Positions 33,153-41,546 of a stretch of 64,000 nt of DNA are shown here, piece after piece. Numbering within the stretch: the stretch's first letter is position 1; each line of letters starts with the position of its first letter. The notes under the pieces were generated by a model. It saw nothing but the letters and a program-made list of their open reading frames with translations, was not told where the DNA came from and searched no databases. The stretch lies in the NCBI GenBank assembly GCA_964612295.1, contig CAZTDY010000008.1, positions 1-64,000 of the forward strand, in the 5' to 3' direction. Made by a program: the position numbers and the translations under genes. Source of the stretch: CAYQJL01 sp964612295. Lineage in GTDB: Bacteria > Eisenbacteria > RBG-16-71-46 > CAIMUX01 > WJJG01.

Positions 33153-36038
33153 ATGAGCAAAGACGCCAAGCGCACCCCCGCAGCATCCCGAGGCCGGCGC
33201 TCCAGAGCGGCTGCAAAGCGCCAGCTGGATACCAGCCACATCTCCATCCGCGGAGCACGTGAACACAACCTCCGCAACATCTCACTCGACATCCCCCGTG
33301 ACAAACTGGTCGTGGTGACCGGGGTGTCCGGGTCGGGAAAGAGCTCGTTGGCCTTCGACACGATCTACGCCGAGGGACAGCGGCGCTATGTCGAGTCCCT
33401 GTCGGCCTACGCGCGGCAGTTCCTGGGCCAGATGCGCAAGCCGGAAGTCGATCATATCGAGGGTCTGAGCCCCGCCATCGCCATCGACCAGCGCACCGGG
33501 GGTCACAATCCCCGTTCGACGGTGGCGACCATCACGGAAATCTACGACTACCTGCGCGTGCTGTTCGCGCGCATCGGACGCCAGCACTGCCCCGATTGCG
33601 GCATCCCGGTCGGCGCCCAGACCATCGACGAGATCGCCACCCTGGTGCTCAAGGAGTTTGGCGGCGAGAAGGTCATGGTCCTCGCCCCGGTCGTGCGCGA
33701 TCGAAAGGGCGAGTACCGCAAAGAGATGGAGGGATGGCACAAGGGCGGCTACGTGCGGGCCCGCGTCGATGGCGCCTTGGTGTCTCTGGAAGAGCCGCCG
33801 AAGCTCAAGCGCCACGCCAAACACAAGATCGAAGTGGTCATCGATCGGCTGCGCGTTGAGGAGGCGCGGCGGTCACGGCTGGTCGACTCGATCGAGACGG
33901 CCCTGCAGCTCGCGGAGGGTTCGATCCAGATCGCCGGGGCGAAAGGCCACGAGCGCCTCTTTTCCGAAAGAGCCGCCTGCGTGCAATGCGGCCGCAGCTT
34001 CCCCGATCTGCACCCGCGCAACTTCTCCTTCAACAGCCCCCACGGCGCATGTCAGCGCTGCCAGGGGCTGGGGACGCTGATGGAAGTCGATCCGGACCTG
34101 GTCATCGTCGATCATTCCCAGTCGATCTTCGGCGGCGCCTTAGTCGCCATGGGTGGGGCGATGGCCGGGTGGACCGGCCAGCTCGTGCGCAGCCTCGGCA
34201 AGCAGTACAAATTCGATCCCGAGAAACCTTGGAAGAGGCTCTCGAAAAAGGCGCGCAAGCTCATCCTCTACGGCACCGGTGGGGAACGGTTCGAGGTCGC
34301 GGTCGAAACCACCCGCGGACGCTACGAAGGTCAGATCGCATATGAGGGGATCATTCCCAATCTGGAACGGCGCTACCGCGAAACCAAGTCTCAGGAGATC
34401 CAAGAGTGGATCGGGAAATTGATGGCGCCGCACGCCTGTCACGACTGCGCGGGGGCCCGGCTGCGCCCCGAGAGCCTGGCCGTCAAGGCGGGCGAGCACC
34501 ACATTCAGGAGTGGAGCGCGCTCAGCGTCAAAGACAGCTTGGCGAAAGTCGATTCACTGTACAGCTCCCGCCGGGACCGGGAGCTCACGCGCCAGATCCG
34601 CAAGGAGATCCGCGACCGACTTGGTTTCCTGCGCAACGTGGGCCTGGGCTATCTGACCCTCGATCGGGCCGCGAACACGCTTTCGAGCGGTGAGATGCAG
34701 CGGATCCGGCTCGCGACCCAGATCGGGTCCCAGCTGGTCGGCGTGCTCTACGTCCTCGATGAGCCGAGCATCGGACTGCATCACCGCGACAACCAGAGGC
34801 TCCTGGAGGCCCTGGGCGCGCTGCGCGATCTCGGCAACACGGTGTTGGTTGTGGAACATGACCACGAGACGATTCTCGCGGCCGATCATGTCGTCGACCT
34901 CGGACCCGGCGCCGGGCGCCTTGGTGGGGAGGTCGTGGCGCAGGGGACCGCCGAGGAGATTGGGCGCGCCAAACGTTCGCTGACCGGCAGCTACCTGCGT
35001 GGCGACAGCCAGATCGAGATTCCCGCGCGCCGCCGACCCGGAAACGGCGAGTGGCTCACCGTTGAGGGGGCTCGCGAGCACAATCTCAAGAACCTCGAGG
35101 TGCGCTTTCCCTTGGGGCGTATGGTCTGCGTGACGGGGGTCTCCGGCTCGGGGAAGAGCACCCTGATCAACGAGATCCTCCACCGCGCCCTGGCCCGGCG
35201 CTTGAACCGCGCGCAGTCGATCCCGGGCGATCACGACCGGATCCTGGGCGTGGAACACCTGGACAAGGTCATCGGCATCGATCAATCGCCGATTGGACGG
35301 ACCCCGCGCTCGAATGCGGCGACCTATACCGGATCCTTCACCTTCATTCGCGATCTGTTCGCGAAACACCCTGAGTCCCGGGTGCGCGGCTACAAGCCGG
35401 GCCGCTTCTCCTTCAATGTGAAGGGCGGGCGCTGCGAAGCCTGCAAGGGCGACGGCGAGGTCAAGATCGAGATGCACTTCCTGCCGGACGTCTACGTCAC
35501 CTGTGAGGTCTGCGCGGGCCGCCGGTACAACCGGGAGACCCTGGAGGTGACCTACAAGGGCAAGAGCATCCATGACGTCTTGGAGCTGACGGTCGACGAT
35601 GCGGCCGAGTTCTTTGCGAACATCCCAGCCCTCTCTCGCAAGATCCGCACGCTGCGGGACGTCGGTCTGGGTTACCTGCATCTGGGGCAGCCGGCGACCA
35701 CCCTGAGCGGCGGCGAGGCCCAGCGGGTCAAGCTGGCGTCGGAGCTGTCCCGGGTCGCGACCGGCCGGACCCTCTACATCCTCGATGAGCCGACCACGGG
35801 GCTGCATTTCGAGGACGTGCGCATCCTCCTGGGCGTCCTGGCCCGGCTGGTGGAGGCGGGCAACTCGGTGCTGGTGATCGAGCACAACGTGGATGTCATC
35901 AAGAGCGCGGATTGGATTGTGGATCTGGGGCCCGAGGGGGGAGAGGGCGGGGGCTTGGTGGTGGTCTCCGGGACCCCTGAGCAGGTAGCCCGGAACGCGC
36001 GGTCCTGGACCGGAAAAGCCCTGAAACCGCTTCTTTGA
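33153..36038 (+). CDS. uvrA: Excinuclease ABC subunit A
   Basis: UvrA recognises DNA damage for nucleotide excision repair. The 961-residue protein has two ABC ATPase modules, with GVSGSGKSSLAFD in the first and GVSGSGKSTLINE in the second. It also has signature motifs LSSGEMQRIRLATQ and LSGGEAQRVKLASEL, a zinc site CPDCG, the CVQCG..ACQRC site, and the C-terminal zinc finger (CEACKGDGEV to CEVC). A basic N-terminal extension of about 25 residues precedes the usual ISIRGAREHNLRNI. GTAGGAGAG precedes the ATG. Confidence 0.98.
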   Translation: MSKDAKRTPAASRGRRSRAAAKRQLDTSHISIRGAREHNLRNISLDIPRDKLVVVTGVSGSGKSSLAFDTIYAEGQRRYVESLSAYARQFLGQMRKPEVDHIEGLSPAIAIDQRTGGHNPRSTVATITEIYDYLRVLFARIGRQHCPDCGIPVGAQTIDEIATLVLKEFGGEKVMVLAPVVRDRKGEYRKEMEGWHKGGYVRARVDGALVSLEEPPKLKRHAKHKIEVVIDRLRVEEARRSRLVDSIETALQLAEGSIQIAGAKGHERLFSERAACVQCGRSFPDLHPRNFSFNSPHGACQRCQGLGTLMEVDPDLVIVDHSQSIFGGALVAMGGAMAGWTGQLVRSLGKQYKFDPEKPWKRLSKKARKLILYGTGGERFEVAVETTRGRYEGQIAYEGIIPNLERRYRETKSQEIQEWIGKLMAPHACHDCAGARLRPESLAVKAGEHHIQEWSALSVKDSLAKVDSLYSSRRDRELTRQIRKEIRDRLGFLRNVGLGYLTLDRAANTLSSGEMQRIRLATQIGSQLVGVLYVLDEPSIGLHHRDNQRLLEALGALRDLGNTVLVVEHDHETILAADHVVDLGPGAGRLGGEVVAQGTAEEIGRAKRSLTGSYLRGDSQIEIPARRRPGNGEWLTVEGAREHNLKNLEVRFPLGRMVCVTGVSGSGKSTLINEILHRALARRLNRAQSIPGDHDRILGVEHLDKVIGIDQSPIGRTPRSNAATYTGSFTFIRDLFAKHPESRVRGYKPGRFSFNVKGGRCEACKGDGEVKIEMHFLPDVYVTCEVCAGRRYNRETLEVTYKGKSIHDVLELTVDDAAEFFANIPALSRKIRTLRDVGLGYLHLGQPATTLSGGEAQRVKLASELSRVATGRTLYILDEPTTGLHFEDVRILLGVLARLVEAGNSVLVIEHNVDVIKSADWIVDLGPEGGEGGGLVVVSGTPEQVARNARSWTGKALKPLL

Positions 36039-36049
36039 GCCGGGCGGGA

Positions 36050-36078
36050 TTGACCTCGCCGGGGCCGGATGATACCGT
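36050..36078 (+). promoter_or_regulatory. Putative promoter of the gcv operon
   Basis: TTGACC (36050-36055), 17 bases, then TACCGT (36073-36078) lies between uvrA and gcvT. The -35 box is good, the -10 box weak. The leader would be under 30 bases, too short for a glycine riboswitch. Confidence 0.45.
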
Positions 36079-36113
36079 CACTGATTCGGTCCCTGGATGA
36101 TAAGGAGTAAGGT

Positions 36114-37223
36114 ATGAGCGAGTCACCGCGCCGGACCCCGTTCCACGCCCGGCACCTCGAATTCGAGGGCAAGATGGTGCCCTTCGCCGGGTGGGAAATG
36201 CCGGTTCAGTACCCGCGCGGAATCATCCACGAGCACCGCCGGGTCCGCGAGGCGGCCGGCCTCTTCGACGTCTCCCACATGGGACGATTCTATCTTCGCG
36301 GCGCGGGCTCAATCGACTTCACCAACAGCCTGATCACCAACAATCTGGCCAAGCTGGGAGAGGGGCAGCTGCTCTACAGCGCCCTCTGCAATGAGACCGG
36401 CGGGATCATCGACGATGTGACCGTCTATCATCTCGGCGATCACGCCCTCCTGGTGGCCAACGCGGCCAACGCGGATGTGGTCGAGAGCTGGATTCGCAGC
36501 CACGCGCCGGCGGGCATCGAGGTGGACAACGCCACTGGCCGACTGGCGCAACTTGCCCTGCAGGGTCCTCGAGCAGAGGAGATGCTCGGCGAGCCGTTTG
36601 CCGGCGCCGTGGAGGCGGTCGGATACTACGGATACACGCAGGTGGATTGGCGGGGCGGACAGATCCTGATCAGCCGCAATGGCTACACGGGCGAGGACGG
36701 TTTCGAGATCTACCTGCCGGTGACCTGCGCGGACGAGCTCTGGACAGCGCTGTTCGATTGGGGGCAGGCCGTGGGGCTCGAGCCGATCGGACTCGGAGCA
36801 CGCGACAGCCTGCGCATGGAGGTCAACTACGCCCTCTACGGAAATGAGCTCAGTCCCGACGTCAGTCCGCTGGAAACCGGCCTGCGCTGGGTGGTCAAGT
36901 TCAAGAAGGGCGACTTCATTGGACGCGAGGCGCTTCTTGCGCAGAAGAAGGCGGGCTTGGAGCGCACGCTGACGGGGTTTGCGGTCGACGGGAAACGTCT
37001 GCCACGCCACGGCTATCCCATCATGGAGAATGGAGAGCAGGTCGGAGTCGTCACCAGTGGCGGGTTCTGTCCCTCGCTCGAGAAGGGGATGGGAATGGCG
37101 CTGGTGCCGCCACGCCTGACGGAGGTGGGGAGCAGGTTGTCGATCGACGCCCGCGGCCGGGTCATCGAAGCCCAGGTCGTGGAGCGGCCGTTCTACAAAG
37201 ATGGTTCGGTGAAGAAGGGCTAA
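36114..37223 (+). CDS. gcvT: Glycine cleavage system T protein (aminomethyltransferase)
   Basis: GcvT moves the methylene group from aminomethyl-lipoyl GcvH to tetrahydrofolate and releases ammonia. The 369-residue protein has MVPFAGWEMPVQY, VREAAGLFDVSHMGRF, ISRNGYTGEDGFEIYL and GLGARDSLRMEVNYALYGNE (the family folate-binding regions). TAAGGAG stands before the ATG. It is first in gcvT-gcvH-gcvPA-gcvPB and feeds methylene-THF to FolD. Confidence 0.97.
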   Translation: MSESPRRTPFHARHLEFEGKMVPFAGWEMPVQYPRGIIHEHRRVREAAGLFDVSHMGRFYLRGAGSIDFTNSLITNNLAKLGEGQLLYSALCNETGGIIDDVTVYHLGDHALLVANAANADVVESWIRSHAPAGIEVDNATGRLAQLALQGPRAEEMLGEPFAGAVEAVGYYGYTQVDWRGGQILISRNGYTGEDGFEIYLPVTCADELWTALFDWGQAVGLEPIGLGARDSLRMEVNYALYGNELSPDVSPLETGLRWVVKFKKGDFIGREALLAQKKAGLERTLTGFAVDGKRLPRHGYPIMENGEQVGVVTSGGFCPSLEKGMGMALVPPRLTEVGSRLSIDARGRVIEAQVVERPFYKDGSVKKG

Positions 37224-37276
37224 CGGAGGTCTTTGAGTCCAGTGCGCTTCTCGGTGAGAGCGCCAGGGAGGTGGAG

Positions 37277-37672
37277 ATGGAGTTTCCGGACGGGCTGCGC
37301 TACACGAAGGATCATGAATGGGTGCGGGCGGAAGGCGACGAGGTTGTCTTCGGCGTCACCGACTACGCTCAGGATCAGCTCGGTGACATCGTCTACGTAG
37401 AGCTGCCGGAGGTTGGCGCGGAGATCACCCAGGGCGAGGCCTTCGGGTCGGTCGAGGCGGTCAAGGCGGTCGCCGACATGTACTCTCCCGTGACCGGCGA
37501 AGTCGTCGCGGTCAATGACACGGTCAACGACGACCCGGCCGTCATCAACAGCTCGCCCTACGAAGAGGGGTGGATGGTGCGCGCCAAGCTGAGCGACGCG
37601 GGGCAACTCGATGATCTCCTGAGCGCGGCCGACTACGCCCAGCTCGTCGAAGAACTGGGAGGAGAGGCCTAG
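37277..37672 (+). CDS. gcvH: Glycine cleavage system H protein
   Basis: GcvH is the lipoylated carrier shuttling the aminomethyl arm between P and T proteins. I prefer ATG 37277 behind GGGAGG over the earlier GTG 37271, giving 131 residues. The lipoyl-attachment lysine is Lys about 63 in GSVEAVKAVADMYSPVTGEV. YTKDHEWVR near the N-terminus is characteristic. Its stop overlaps the GTG of gcvPA by one base. Confidence 0.97.
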   Translation: MEFPDGLRYTKDHEWVRAEGDEVVFGVTDYAQDQLGDIVYVELPEVGAEITQGEAFGSVEAVKAVADMYSPVTGEVVAVNDTVNDDPAVINSSPYEEGWMVRAKLSDAGQLDDLLSAADYAQLVEELGGEA

Positions 37673-39030
37673 TGAGCTTCATCGGCCACACTCCTGCGGA
37701 AGAAGCCCGCCTGCTGGCCGCGATCGGGGTCTCCTCCTTCGAGGAACTCATCGAACAGGTTCCCGAAGGATTGCGGCTGGCCGATCTGCTGCCGATTCCA
37801 CCGGCGCAGAGTGAGCCGGAGCTGAGGCGTGAGTTCATCGAGCTGGCGGGCAAGAACTACGACCCTCAGCGGGTCGTCTCCTTCCTGGGGGCCGGCATCT
37901 ACGATCACGCTTGCCCCGCCGCCATCGACCAGCTGGTCTTGCGGCCGGAATTCTACACCGCCTATACGCCCTATCAGGCCGAGGTGGCCCAGGGCACCTT
38001 GGCAGTGATCTTCGAATTCCAGACGATGATCGCGGAGCTGACCGGGCTCGAGGTGGCCAACGCCTCCATGTATGACGGTGGCTCGGCCGCGGCGGAAGCG
38101 CTCCTGTTGGCCCGTACCGCGACCCGGGGCAAGCGGGTCTTGGTCGCCGGCGGCCTCAGCCCCCGGATCCGCGCCATCTGTGAGAGCTACCTGGAGAACC
38201 TGGATCTGGTTCTGGAAATCCTCCCCGCGACGAACGGACGCCTGGAACCCGAGGACCTCGAGACGGCCCTGGGGGCGGGCACGCCGGTCGCGGCCGTTCT
38301 CGTGCAGCAGCCGAACTTCTACGGCCTTCTGGAGCCACTCGACAAACTGGGCGCGATCGTCGGCGCCCAGGAGGGCAAGCGTCCCCATCTGGTGGTGTCG
38401 GCCGATCCGGTTTCCCTGGGGGTCCTTGCTCCGCCGGCGTCCCTGGGCGCTGAGACGGTGGTGGGTGACGTCCAACCCTTCGGGATCCCGGCGCAAGCAG
38501 GTGGTCCCACGGCCGGCTACTTCGCCACGCGGCAGGCGCACATCCGGCGTCTGCCCGGCCGACTGGCTGCGGAGGCCTTCGACGCGGCCGGACGCCGCGG
38601 ATTTACGCTGACGCTTCAGACTCGTGAGCAACACATTCGGCGCGACAAGGCGACCTCGAATATCTGCACCAACAGCGCCCTCATGGCTCTTCGCGCGACG
38701 ATCTACATGTCCATGCTGGGGCCGGACGGGCTGCGTGGGGCGGCGGAGCAATCGCTGCAGCGGGCGGCGTACGCGTTTGAGAAACTCACCGGCCTGCCGG
38801 GGGTGGAACCGGTCTTCTCGGGGCCTTTCTTCCGAGAGTTCGCTGTTGCCCTTCCCGAGGACGCCGAGACGGTGGTTACGGCAGTCGCCGAACGTCATCA
38901 GGTGCTGGCCGGTGTTCCGCTCGGACGATTCGAGCCGGAGCGTTCGAAACAGCTTTTGGTCGCGGTGACCGAGCAGCGCACCCGAGATGACATCGAGCGG
39001 CTGACGGACGCCTTGGGCGAGGTTCTCTAG
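37672..39030 (+). CDS. gcvPA: Glycine dehydrogenase (decarboxylating) subunit 1
   Basis: This is the N-terminal half of the two-gene P protein. The 452-residue product starts at GTG 37672 with FIGHTPAEEARLLAAIGVSSFEEL, then FLGAGIYDHACPAAIDQL and YTPYQAEVAQGTLAVIFEFQ, all diagnostic. With GcvPB it decarboxylates glycine and loads the aminomethyl group onto GcvH. The split form is common in Firmicutes, Thermus and FCB-type bacteria. Confidence 0.97.
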   Translation: MSFIGHTPAEEARLLAAIGVSSFEELIEQVPEGLRLADLLPIPPAQSEPELRREFIELAGKNYDPQRVVSFLGAGIYDHACPAAIDQLVLRPEFYTAYTPYQAEVAQGTLAVIFEFQTMIAELTGLEVANASMYDGGSAAAEALLLARTATRGKRVLVAGGLSPRIRAICESYLENLDLVLEILPATNGRLEPEDLETALGAGTPVAAVLVQQPNFYGLLEPLDKLGAIVGAQEGKRPHLVVSADPVSLGVLAPPASLGAETVVGDVQPFGIPAQAGGPTAGYFATRQAHIRRLPGRLAAEAFDAAGRRGFTLTLQTREQHIRRDKATSNICTNSALMALRATIYMSMLGPDGLRGAAEQSLQRAAYAFEKLTGLPGVEPVFSGPFFREFAVALPEDAETVVTAVAERHQVLAGVPLGRFEPERSKQLLVAVTEQRTRDDIERLTDALGEVL

Positions 39031-39054
39031 CCGCCCGCGTCTGGGAGGAGAAGC

Positions 39055-40587
39055 ATGAACGAAGCGCTTCTGGCGCAGAAGACGGCCGAGGAGCCGATGT
39101 GCGCGACCCGCTGCAGGGGCAACGTGCCGGTCATCTTCGATCGCAGCCGACCGGGGCACCGCGGCTACGCGCTGCCCAAGCTGGATCTGGAGGCGCAGCC
39201 GGTGGAGGATCTGATCCCCGCCGCGCTCCGTCGCAAGCAGGCGCCCGCTCTACCGGAAGTGACCGAACCGGAGGTCGTGCGGCACTACATCGAGCTTTCG
39301 CTTCTCAACCACCACGTGGATCGGGGCTTTTATCCGCTCGGGTCCTGCACGATGAAGTACAACCCGAAGATCAATGAGGAGCTCGCCCGCCTGCCGGGGC
39401 TGGGTGGCATCCATCCCGAGGCGCCGCAGTCCCAACTGCAGGGAATCCTCGAGCTTCTCTGGCGCTTTGGCCGGGAGCTGGCGACGATCTGCGGACTCGA
39501 TGAGGTCAGCCTTCACCCCGCCGCGGGGGCGCAGGGCGAGTTTCTGGGGATGAAGCTCTTCGCGGCTTATCACCGCGCCAAGGGCAACGAAAAACGCGTG
39601 ATCCTGATCCCGGACTCTGCCCACGGCACCAATCCGGCCAGCATCGTGATGTGCGGGTTCCAGCCCAAACAGATTCCGTCCCTGCCGAACGGGCGGGTCG
39701 ACGTTGAGCAGCTGGATGCGCAGATCGACGAGAACACCGCCGGCATCATGATCACCAACCCGAGCACCCTGGGGCTGTTCGAGGATCAGATCCGCACCAT
39801 CGCCGAGAAGATCCATGCGGTGGACGGCCTGGTCTACTTAGACGGCGCGAACCTCAACGCATTTGCAGGCCTGGCCACTGCGGGCGCGATGGGGATCGAC
39901 TGCATCCACATCAACCTGCACAAGACCTTCTCGACCCCGCACGGGGGTGGGGGACCGGGCGCGGGTCCGGTGGCGGTGAGCAAGAGACTGGTTCCGTTTC
40001 TGCCGGTTCCGCAAATCGACAAGCAGGGAGACACCTACCGGCTGGTGACGGACCGCCCGCAGGCCCTGGGCCGGCTCCACTCTTTCTTCGGCAACATCGG
40101 GGTCATCATCCGGGCCTGGGCCTATATCCGTACGCTGGGACCAGACGGCCTTCAAGCGATGAGCCGGGCGGCAATCATCAACGCCAACTACCTGATGAAA
40201 AAAGTCGATCCCGTGTTTCCCGTGGAGAAGTCCGAACACTGCATGCACGAGTTCGTGTCCAATCTGAGCTGGACCCGCAAGCACGAGGTCAAGAACATCG
40301 ACGTGGCCAAGCGTCTGCTCGACTTCGGATACCATGCGCCGACGGTCTCCTTCCCGCTCATCGTGCCGGATGCGTTTATGGTCGAACCGACCGAGACCGA
40401 GACCGTGGACACGCTGGATGCGTTTGCCGACGCGCTCTCGAGAATCGCGACCGAGATCCGGGAGACCCCCGAGGTGGTCCGCGGTGCGCCCCATACGACC
40501 TTCGTCGGACGGCTCGACGAGGCGGCCGCCGCGCGGCGACTCAAGGTGCGCTTCATCGCCCCGGAGAAGGAGTCCGATGCCCGATAA
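39055..40587 (+). CDS. gcvPB: Glycine dehydrogenase (decarboxylating) subunit 2
   Basis: This is the C-terminal half of the P protein, carrying pyridoxal phosphate. The 510-residue protein has FYPLGSCTMKYNPKINE, DSAHGTNPASIVMCGF, and the PLP lysine in NLHKTFSTPHGGGGPGAGPV (Lys about 290). An N-terminal extension of about 20 residues includes two cysteines (CATRC). GGGAGGAGAAGC precedes the ATG. The last 11 bases overlap a small membrane-protein gene. Confidence 0.97.
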   Translation: MNEALLAQKTAEEPMCATRCRGNVPVIFDRSRPGHRGYALPKLDLEAQPVEDLIPAALRRKQAPALPEVTEPEVVRHYIELSLLNHHVDRGFYPLGSCTMKYNPKINEELARLPGLGGIHPEAPQSQLQGILELLWRFGRELATICGLDEVSLHPAAGAQGEFLGMKLFAAYHRAKGNEKRVILIPDSAHGTNPASIVMCGFQPKQIPSLPNGRVDVEQLDAQIDENTAGIMITNPSTLGLFEDQIRTIAEKIHAVDGLVYLDGANLNAFAGLATAGAMGIDCIHINLHKTFSTPHGGGGPGAGPVAVSKRLVPFLPVPQIDKQGDTYRLVTDRPQALGRLHSFFGNIGVIIRAWAYIRTLGPDGLQAMSRAAIINANYLMKKVDPVFPVEKSEHCMHEFVSNLSWTRKHEVKNIDVAKRLLDFGYHAPTVSFPLIVPDAFMVEPTETETVDTLDAFADALSRIATEIRETPEVVRGAPHTTFVGRLDEAAAARRLKVRFIAPEKESDAR

Positions 40588-41065
40588 TGCCACCCAGACA
40601 AGCCCGGAGGTTGCCTGGCGTGTTCATCCGGCCGCCGAGCGGCTCGGGGTCGGTGTGCTCGTTCTGGGGCTCGTCCTGGTGCTCAGTTTCTTGGCGGGGA
40701 TTTGGATGGAGGGTCCCTACTGGGGGGCGTTCGCCTTTGTGGTGCTCTTTCTCTCCCTGGAGGCCTTCTTCCTTCCCAGCCGCTACGCCCTTTCGCCTGA
40801 GGGCGTCGAGGTGGCGAAGCCGTTCTCGAAGGCGCAGCGGCCGTGGACCCACTTCAGGCGGGTCGTCTTCGACGCTGGCGGCATCACGCTCAGTCCGTTT
40901 GCCCGGCGGAGTTGGCTCGAGACCTACCGGGCGCTGCGGCTGCGCTATCCCGGCGTGACCGGGACGGGGCCGGGACCGGAGGAGATCAGGCGATACATTC
41001 TCGAGCAAGTTGATGCGGAAAAGGTTACCGTCGTCGGACCGCCCGACGACGCGGCAGGCAAGTAA
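40577..41065 (+). CDS. Small two-helix membrane protein of unknown function
   Basis: ATG 40577 lies inside the end of gcvPB, suggesting translational coupling. The 162-residue product has two adjacent transmembrane helices (about 24-43 and 48-66) and then a soluble domain of about 90 residues (YALSPEGVEVAKPFSKAQRPW ... GGITLSPF ... RRYILEQV). That pattern resembles small bacterial PH-like membrane proteins. No catalytic motif is seen. It starts a group of four genes downstream of gcv that end with a terminator at 44.7 kb. Confidence 0.65.
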   Translation: MPDNATQTSPEVAWRVHPAAERLGVGVLVLGLVLVLSFLAGIWMEGPYWGAFAFVVLFLSLEAFFLPSRYALSPEGVEVAKPFSKAQRPWTHFRRVVFDAGGITLSPFARRSWLETYRALRLRYPGVTGTGPGPEEIRRYILEQVDAEKVTVVGPPDDAAGK

Positions 41066-41080
41066 GGTCGAGGAAAGCCC

Positions 41081-41494
41081 GTGGTCACCATGACAGAGAA
41101 GCCACCCGAGGAAGCTCCAGCGAAGAAGAAGCTGGATGACATGACCAACGAGGAACTCCTCGATGCGGTCGCCAAGCGCGTGGTAGGGATGCGCTTGGCG
41201 GTCCCGGCCGTTTTCTTCCTGGAGTCGACAAAGCCCCTGTCATTCCTGGGCAGTCAGCTGCTAATCTTCCTGCAACCTTTTGTGCAGGCATTCTTGACAA
41301 TTAACAGCTACGAACGATTCACGCACATGATGGAGGATCGTGAGAACGTCGAGAACCTCATCCAGCGCATGGAGCTGATGGATGAGGAGTTGCGCGCTGA
41401 CGAGAAGCGCGAGAAGAATGAACGGCGAAAAGCACGAGAAGAAGAGCGAGCGCAGCGGGGCGAGAAACCGAAGCGCTGGTTCTGGCGTCGATAG
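41081..41494 (+). CDS. Small protein with hydrophobic core and charged helix
   Basis: GTG 41081 has GAGGAA six bases upstream; ATG 41090 is the alternative. The 137-residue product has a Lys/Glu-rich start, one hydrophobic stretch (VPAVFFLESTKPLSFLGSQL then LIFLQPFVQAFL, about 41-72), and a long, highly charged helix (DEELRADEKREKNERRKAREEER) ending KRWFWRR. It looks like a monotopic or single-pass membrane protein with a basic cytoplasmic arm. I do not recognise a family. It lies directly before the MutL-type ATPase. Confidence 0.6.
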   Translation: MVTMTEKPPEEAPAKKKLDDMTNEELLDAVAKRVVGMRLAVPAVFFLESTKPLSFLGSQLLIFLQPFVQAFLTINSYERFTHMMEDRENVENLIQRMELMDEELRADEKREKNERRKAREEERAQRGEKPKRWFWRR

Positions 41495-41546
41495 AGACTG
41501 CCTCCGGATCAGCGGAGGCGAACCTGTCTGGTAGGGGAAAGAGCGC

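Noticed and set aside
36079..36113. Glycine riboswitch before gcvT
   Set aside because: The space between the putative promoter and the start codon is too short, and no riboswitch core is seen.
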